From NCBI GenBank assembly GCA_951800675.1, contig CATOKC010000055.1:1-19584 (forward strand): a stretch of 19,584 bases of DNA, given 5' to 3'. Numbering within the stretch: position 1 is the first letter of the stretch; every line of letters begins with the position of its first letter. Made by a program: the position numbers and the translations under genes. This stretch comes from an uncultured Oscillibacter sp. (GTDB lineage Bacteria; Bacillota_A; Clostridia; Oscillospirales; Oscillospiraceae). Positions 15,370-19,584 of the stretch are shown here, in pieces. The notes under the pieces were generated by a model that worked only from the letters and a program-made list of their open reading frames with translations, was not told the DNA's origin and searched no databases.

Positions 15370-16473
15370 ATGAAAGAAAACACCTTTGTCCGCCGCTATG
15401 GCCTGATGATCCTGGCTGGGGTCGTGGTGGGCGCGGCGGCGCTGATCTTGACCGCCGCCGGGAACCCCAAGAACATGGGCTTCTGTATCGCCTGTTTTGA
15501 GCGGGACATCGCCGGCGCCCTGGGCCTCCACGGCGCGGGGAAGGTTCAGTATCTCCGTCCGGAGATTCCCGGCATCGTCCTGGGGGCCATGCTCTCGGCC
15601 CTGTCCTTCCGGGAGTTCAAGGCCCGGGCGGGGTCCTGCCCCGCCAGCCGCTTTGCGCTGGGACTGTTTGTGATGATTGGAGCGCTGGCCTTCCTGGGCT
15701 GCCCCCTGCGGATGGTCATCCGCCTGGGCGGCGGGGACCTGACCGCCGTGGCGGGCCTGCTGGGCTTTCTGGCGGGCATTTTGGTGGGCGTGGCCTTTTT
15801 GAAAAAGGGCTTTTCCCTGGGCCGGGCCTATCCGGTGAAGCGGGGGGAGGGGCTGATTCTGCCCGCCGTGATGGTGGGTCTGCTGGCCCTGCTTCTCCTG
15901 GCCCCGGGGCTTTTGAAGTTCTCTGAGGAGGGGCCGGGGTCCATGCGGGCCTTCTGGCTGATTTCCCTGGCCGCCGGGCTGGCGGTGGGTCTTTTCGCCC
16001 AGAGGAGCCGCCTGTGCATGGCGGGAGGGCTCCGGGACGTCTTTTTGCTCCGGGATTTCACCCTCCTGGCGGGCTTCCTGGCGATTTGGGCCACGGTCAC
16101 CGTGGGAAATCTCATTCTTGGGAATTATAACCTCTCCATGCTCTCTCAGCCCGTGGCCCACAGCCAGCACCTCTGGTCCTTCCTGGGTATGGCCCTGGCG
16201 GGCTGGGGCTCCATCCTGCTGGGGGGCTGCCCCCTGCGGCAGCTGATTTTGGCGGGCGAGGGCAGCGGCGACGCCGCCGTGACGGTGCTGGGCATGGTGG
16301 CGGGAGCGGCGGCCGCCCACAACTTCGGCCTGGCGGGAAACCCCGACAGCGCGGCGGACGGCGTGTACCAGGTGGGCGGCATTGGGACGGCGGGCATGAT
16401 CGCCGTCGTCATCGGTTTCGCCGTGCTGCTGGCGGTGAGCCTGCTTCATCTTCCCGGAAAGGAGGAAGCGTGA
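15370..16473 (+). CDS. yedE: YedE family membrane transporter, putative selenium (or thiosulfate-like sulfur) importer
   Basis: 367 residues with about nine or ten membrane segments arranged as two related halves of the YeeE/YedE type. Conserved cysteines sit in family motifs: C39 and C42 in GFCIAC, C90 in GSCPASR, C111 in GCPLRM, C216 in RLCMAGGLRD, C287 in GCPLRQ. YeeE of this superfamily passes thiosulfate along cysteines; YedE is linked by genome context to selenium use. Six cysteines on the likely path are consistent with a sulfur or selenium substrate. ATG 15370 follows GAGGAGGAA; an upstream TTG in the same frame (15355) falls in the ribosome site and is not used. The stop overlaps the start of the TusA-like gene by one base (TGATG). 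Selenium as substrate is inference. Confidence 0.88.
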   Translation: MKENTFVRRYGLMILAGVVVGAAALILTAAGNPKNMGFCIACFERDIAGALGLHGAGKVQYLRPEIPGIVLGAMLSALSFREFKARAGSCPASRFALGLFVMIGALAFLGCPLRMVIRLGGGDLTAVAGLLGFLAGILVGVAFLKKGFSLGRAYPVKRGEGLILPAVMVGLLALLLLAPGLLKFSEEGPGSMRAFWLISLAAGLAVGLFAQRSRLCMAGGLRDVFLLRDFTLLAGFLAIWATVTVGNLILGNYNLSMLSQPVAHSQHLWSFLGMALAGWGSILLGGCPLRQLILAGEGSGDAAVTVLGMVAGAAAAHNFGLAGNPDSAADGVYQVGGIGTAGMIAVVIGFAVLLAVSLLHLPGKEEA

Positions 16474-16676
16474 TGGTCGACGCGAGAGGGCAGTCCTGCC
16501 CCATTCCGGTGGTCATGACCCGGAAGGCCCTGGAAAAGGAAAAGCCCGCCCGGCTGGAGGTCCTGGTGGACGCCCAGGTGGCGGTGGAGAACGTCACCCG
16601 CTGCGCCCGTTCCCTGGGCTACCAGGTGACGGCGGAGCCCCAGGGGGCGGATTTCAAGCTGACCCTGGTGAAATGA
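16473..16676 (+). CDS. TusA/YedF-like sulfur (selenium) carrier protein
   Basis: 67 residues. It is one TusA/SirA-type domain with the CPIP motif at C9-P12 and the usual beta-alpha-beta order; C9 would carry the persulfide or selenide. Full YedF proteins are about 200 residues with a second DsrE-like domain after the TusA part; that domain is absent here and the gene ends cleanly before a terminator, so I read it as a natural single-domain form, not a truncation. AAAGGAGG is about six bases before ATG 16473, and the start overlaps the yedE stop by one base, so the two are translated together. The carrier probably receives what the transporter brings in; its acceptor is not in the window, and no selD is present. 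Confidence 0.87.
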   Translation: MVDARGQSCPIPVVMTRKALEKEKPARLEVLVDAQVAVENVTRCARSLGYQVTAEPQGADFKLTLVK

Positions 16677-16684
16677 CGCGAATG

Positions 16685-16714
16685 AAAAGGAGAGCCGTCC
16701 CGGCCCTCCTTTTT
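16685..16714 (+). terminator. Intrinsic terminator of the DUF3343-yedE-tusA cassette
   Basis: AGGAG (16688-16692) and GCC (16694-16696) pair with GGC (16702-16704) and CTCCT (16706-16710) across one mismatch, with A before and four T after. It ends the cassette 15 bases before the asparaginase promoter. Confidence 0.82.
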
Positions 16715-16728
16715 CCATGAGGCGGCGG

Positions 16729-16757
16729 TTGACAGTGGGGCATACAGTCCCTATAAT
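16729..16757 (+). promoter_or_regulatory. Perfect consensus sigma-A promoter of the asparaginase gene
   Basis: TTGACA (16729-16734), a 17-base spacer and TATAAT (16752-16757): all twelve consensus bases. The start codon is 43 bases further on, so the leader is short and strong constitutive expression is expected unless a repressor acts. Confidence 0.93.
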
Positions 16758-16800
16758 AAAAGACGTCGATCATCCGTATTTATATTTAAAGGAGATGCCT

Positions 16801-17811
16801 ATGCCCCGCACGAAAGACAGGAAGCGCGTCCTCCTCATCGGCACCGGCGGCACCATCGCCTCGGAGGTGACAGAGGGGGGGCTGTCCCCGGAGCTGTCCA
16901 CAGAGCAGCTGCTGAACCACGTTCCCGGCATCTCGGAAATCTGCGCCGTGGACTGCCTCCAGCTTCTGAACCTGGACAGCACCAACATCGGCCCCGGCCA
17001 CTGGCTCCAAATGGCCCGGTGCCTCCGGGAGCACTACGGCCGCTATGACGGCTTCGTCCTCACCCACGGCACGGACACTATGGCTTATACGGCGGCGGCC
17101 CTGAGCTACCTGATCCAGGGAAGCCCCAAGCCCATTGTCCTTACCGGGGCCCAGAGGCCCATCGGCTTTGACTCCACGGACTCCAAAACAAACCTGATGG
17201 ACGCTTTCCGGTGCGCGGCGGAGGATCTGCCCGGGGTCTCCATTGTCTTTGACGGCAAGGTCATCCCCGGTACCCGGGCGAAGAAAACCCGGTCCAAGAG
17301 CTTCCAGGCCTTTTCCAGCATCAACTACCCCTATCTGGGCGTCCTCCGGGACGGGGTGCTCCTGCGCTATATCCACCAGGACCGCGGAGCCTATCCGGTG
17401 TTTTACGATGCGCTGAATACCCGGGTGGCCCTGTTAAAGCTCCTCCCCGGCATGGATCGGGGCGCGGCGGACTTCTTCCTGGAGAGAAACGACGGGCTGA
17501 TCATCGAGAGCTTCGGCGTGGGGGGACTGCCGGAGTCCGGGGGCTTTTACCACTGCGTGGACGAGGCTCTGGCGGCGGGGAAAACCATCGTGATTACCAC
17601 CCAGGTGGAGAATGAGGGCAGCGACGTGGGAGTCTACCACGTGGGACATGCCCTGAAAAACAAGCTGGGGGTGCTGGAGGCCTATGACATGACCACAGAG
17701 GCCGTGGCGGCCAAGCTGATGTGGATTCTGGGCCAGACCCGGGAGCGCGGAGAGGTGGAGCGCCTCTTCTACACGCCGGTGGCACGGGACATCCTCTGGC
17801 CGGTGGAGTGA
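16801..17811 (+). CDS. ansA: L-asparaginase, type I (cytoplasmic)
   Basis: 336 residues, without a signal peptide, so cytoplasmic. The first active-site motif is GTGGTIAS (14-21, nucleophile T18 expected) and the second is LTHGTDTM (87-94, T91 and D92). The RPIGFDSTDSKTNLMDAF stretch and the C-terminal half (ESFGVGGLPESGG) also match type I asparaginases of about 330-340 residues. It hydrolyses asparagine to aspartate and ammonia. ATG 16801 is chosen because AAAGGAG lies six bases before it; the in-frame ATG at 16795 touches the ribosome site. Preceded by a perfect promoter; no terminator is visible before holB, so read-through into it is possible. The symbol assumes the Bacillus-type naming. 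Confidence 0.93.
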   Translation: MPRTKDRKRVLLIGTGGTIASEVTEGGLSPELSTEQLLNHVPGISEICAVDCLQLLNLDSTNIGPGHWLQMARCLREHYGRYDGFVLTHGTDTMAYTAAALSYLIQGSPKPIVLTGAQRPIGFDSTDSKTNLMDAFRCAAEDLPGVSIVFDGKVIPGTRAKKTRSKSFQAFSSINYPYLGVLRDGVLLRYIHQDRGAYPVFYDALNTRVALLKLLPGMDRGAADFFLERNDGLIIESFGVGGLPESGGFYHCVDEALAAGKTIVITTQVENEGSDVGVYHVGHALKNKLGVLEAYDMTTEAVAAKLMWILGQTRERGEVERLFYTPVARDILWPVE

Positions 17812-17891
17812 GGAAGCGCCCGCCTCCCTTTGACAACACGCGCGAGGGGCATGCCCTGCGGAAAACCCCGCTTTTCTTTTCCCGGACTTTG

Positions 17892-17900
17892 TGGTATACT
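17892..17900 (+). promoter_or_regulatory. Candidate extended -10 promoter of holB
   Basis: TGG followed by TATACT (TATACT at 17895-17900) fits an extended -10 element; the -35 position (17872-17877, TTTTCT) is poor. It lies about 52 bases before the holB start codon. Confidence 0.5.
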
Positions 17901-17952
17901 CCCGTTGTATCAAAACCGCACCCCGCGTTTCGGGGGAGAAAGGAGTCCCGCC

Positions 17953-18807
17953 ATGGCCCCAGCCGTTTCCAGGGAGGACCCGGTTCTCTCCCGTCTCCGG
18001 GCCTCCGCGGCCCGGGGAACCCTCTCCCACGCCCTGCTCTTCACCGGGCCGGGAGATCGCCTTGCCGCCGCCCGCTTTGCCGCCGCGGCCTTTCAGTGCA
18101 CCGGGCAGAACCGCCCCTGCGGCGTGTGTCCCGCCTGCCGGAAGGTCCGGGAGGACATCCACCCCGATGTGATCACCGTCCGGGACCCGGACCACAAGTT
18201 CCTCTCGGTGGAGGTCATCCGAGAGGTTCGAAAGGACGCCTATATCCGCCCCAACGAGGGGGCGCGAAAGGTTTACCTCTTTCCGGACTGCGCCCTGCTG
18301 ACGGAGCAGGATCAAAACGTCCTCCTAAAGCTGGTAGAGGAGGGGCCGCCTTATGCCGCTTTCCTCTTCTGCGCGGAGAATCCGGCGGCGGTGCTCCAGA
18401 CCCTGCGGTCCCGCTGCGTGGAGCGAAAGCTCCACCCTGACGCGCCTCCAGCTCGGGAGGAGGACGGCGACGGCGAGGCCCTTTGCCGCTGCCTGCTGAA
18501 AGGGCGGCGGGGAAGCGCCGCGGAGCTGGCGGTTCGGCTGGAGAAGAAAAAGCTCTCCCGGGAAGCCCTGAGCGCCCTGCTGGAGCGGAGCGAGGCCCTG
18601 TTTTCCCAGGCGCTGGTCCTGCTCTATGGCGGAACGGCGGAGGAGAGGGACCGGGCGCTGGCGTGGGAAATCGGGAACCGCTTGACAAAAACGCAGATTC
18701 TGCGCACAATAGAGCTCATGAAACAGTACCGGCGAGAGTGCGGCTATAACGTGGGTCCCGGCCATGTGCTGGGGGCCCTGGCCGCTGAATTGGAGGAGAT
18801 ATTTTGA
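17953..18807 (+). CDS. holB: DNA polymerase III subunit delta prime
   Basis: 284 residues. A short N-terminal clamp-loader fold has a degenerate P-loop (TGPGDRLAAAR, 31-41, without GKT/S), as in many delta prime subunits that do not hydrolyse ATP, zinc-binding cysteines C49, C56, C59 and C62, the LLKLVEEGPP stretch and the SRC motif in TLRSRCVE. It is shorter than the E. coli subunit of 334. ATG 17953 follows AAAGGAG; a longer frame opening at 17830 adds a non-homologous extension and covers the promoter. Its stop overlaps the TTG start of ricT by four bases. The holB-ricT pair is the usual Bacillus order. Confidence 0.9.
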   Translation: MAPAVSREDPVLSRLRASAARGTLSHALLFTGPGDRLAAARFAAAAFQCTGQNRPCGVCPACRKVREDIHPDVITVRDPDHKFLSVEVIREVRKDAYIRPNEGARKVYLFPDCALLTEQDQNVLLKLVEEGPPYAAFLFCAENPAAVLQTLRSRCVERKLHPDAPPAREEDGDGEALCRCLLKGRRGSAAELAVRLEKKKLSREALSALLERSEALFSQALVLLYGGTAEERDRALAWEIGNRLTKTQILRTIELMKQYRRECGYNVGPGHVLGALAAELEEIF

Positions 18808-19584
18808 CTGAAGTCATCAGCGTCCGCTTTCGGGGCGGCAGCAAGACCTATTTCTTCGACCCCCGGGGCATCCAGGTCCGCATGGGGGAAAACGTCATCG
18901 TGCAGACGGCTCAGGGCCTGGAGTTTGCCACCTGCACCCAGGGGAATCACGAGGTGGCCGACGAGGCCATTGTCAAGCCCCTCAGCGCCATTGTCCGCCG
19001 GGCCACGGAGAACGACTTCCGGGTGGTGGAGTACAACCGGAAGCGGGAGCGGGAGGCATTCCACATCTGCGAGGGAAAAATCGCGGACCACGGATTGGTG
19101 ATGAAGCTGGTCAACGTCTCCGTGGGCTTTGACAGCAATAAGATTGTGTTTTACTTCACCGCCGACGGGCGGGTGGACTTCCGGGAGCTGGTGCGGGATT
19201 TGGCCTCCGTTTTCCGGGCGCGGATTGAGCTCCGGCAGATCGGCGTTCGGGACGAGGCGAAGATGATCGGGGGCCTTGGCATCTGCGGGCGGCCCTTCTG
19301 CTGCTCCCAGTTTTTGGACGGGTTCATGCCCGTCTCCATCAAGATGGCCAAGACCCAGAATTTGAGCCTGAACCCCACCAAGATCTCCGGCACCTGCGGG
19401 CGGCTGATGTGCTGCCTCAAGTACGAGCAGAATTCCTATGAGGACGCCGCCAAGCGGATGCCCAAGCTGGAGTCCTTCGTCCAGACCCCCGACGGGCCCG
19501 GCAACGTGAAAGGCGTGGAGCTGCTGCGGGAGCGGGTGAAGGTGAGCCTGGACAGCGCTCCGGAGAGCTTGAAAACCTACCGCG
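18804..19584 (+). CDS. ricT: PSP1 domain protein RicT (YaaT), 3' partial
   Basis: The first 260 codons are present, open to the end of the window. The start is a TTG at 18804-18806 overlapping the holB stop (TTGA), with GGAGG seven bases before it; the next in-frame ATG is 26 codons later, and the sequence before it (TEVISVRFRGGSKTYFF) is typical of the family, so the TTG is needed. The PSP1 region carries two cysteine clusters, C161/C166/C167 (GICGRPFCC) and C198/C203/C204 (TCGRLMCC), the expected iron-sulfur ligands. In Bacillus RicT joins RicA and RicF to guide RNase Y in mRNA maturation and affects sporulation and competence. The C-terminal end is outside the window. Confidence 0.93.
   Translation, partial: MTEVISVRFRGGSKTYFFDPRGIQVRMGENVIVQTAQGLEFATCTQGNHEVADEAIVKPLSAIVRRATENDFRVVEYNRKREREAFHICEGKIADHGLVMKLVNVSVGFDSNKIVFYFTADGRVDFRELVRDLASVFRARIELRQIGVRDEAKMIGGLGICGRPFCCSQFLDGFMPVSIKMAKTQNLSLNPTKISGTCGRLMCCLKYEQNSYEDAAKRMPKLESFVQTPDGPGNVKGVELLRERVKVSLDSAPESLKTYR

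Noticed and set aside
15331..16449. 372-codon minus-strand open frame opposite yedE
   Set aside because: Low-complexity Gln/His/Gly/Arg-rich translation that mirrors the membrane protein codons; no ribosome site.
17830..17858. TTGACA at 17830-17835 as a -35 box for holB
   Set aside because: No -10-like sequence lies 16-18 bases downstream (GCCCTG there), whereas the extended -10 at 17892-17900 is better placed.
17830..17952. N-terminal extension of holB starting at 17830
   Set aside because: The extra 41 residues do not look like clamp-loader sequence and would cover the candidate promoter; AAAGGAG precedes the ATG at 17953.

Overview
The window reads as ordinary chromosome of a high-GC, anaerobic gut Clostridium relative (Oscillospiraceae/Flavonifractor-like). 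Evidence: a pyruvate:ferredoxin oxidoreductase, Bacillota-style linkage of SRP RNA with dnaX and ybaB and of holB with ricT, strong GGAGG ribosome sites, sigma-A type promoters, S-layer-type repeats, and codon use biased to G/C. The genus is inference. I see no transposase, integrase, tRNA, CRISPR array or phage gene.

Layout. 1-507: 3' end of the pyruvate:ferredoxin oxidoreductase gene (+), then a hairpin-rich spacer and a two-way terminator. 756-2480: secreted S41 peptidase with SLH-like repeats (-). 2623-8343: a tight six-gene minus-strand operon, transcribed from a good promoter at 8379-8407: apbE-like FAD:protein FMN transferase lipoprotein, NusG domain II protein, Gx-type small membrane transporter, CbxX-type AAA+ ATPase, four-helix membrane protein, and a membrane-anchored M3 metallopeptidase; it ends in a strong terminator. 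8560-9300: a divergent polytopic membrane protein of unknown function. 9374-11140: DUF4127 lipoprotein (-). 11190-13523: SRP RNA, dnaX and ybaB (-). 13631-14644: type I GAPDH (-) with a long leader holding a perfect palindrome. 15072-16676: DUF3343 protein, YedE-type transporter and a TusA/YedF-like sulfur carrier (+), a probable selenium/sulfur handling cassette with near-identical palindromes in front of its first two genes. 16801-17811: type I asparaginase with a perfect consensus promoter. 17953-19584: holB (delta prime) overlapping ricT (PSP1 domain), the latter starting at TTG and running off the window.

How they work together. The clearest functional units are the replication genes (dnaX, ybaB, holB), the selenium/sulfur cassette, and the apbE operon, which joins a flavin-attachment enzyme and its frequent neighbours to an AAA+ ATPase and an extracytoplasmic peptidase. 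The two points most worth following are that operon, whose membership suggests an envelope redox or maturation function that I cannot name, and the duplicated 22-bp palindrome in the selenium/sulfur cassette, which looks like the site of a dedicated regulator not encoded in the window.
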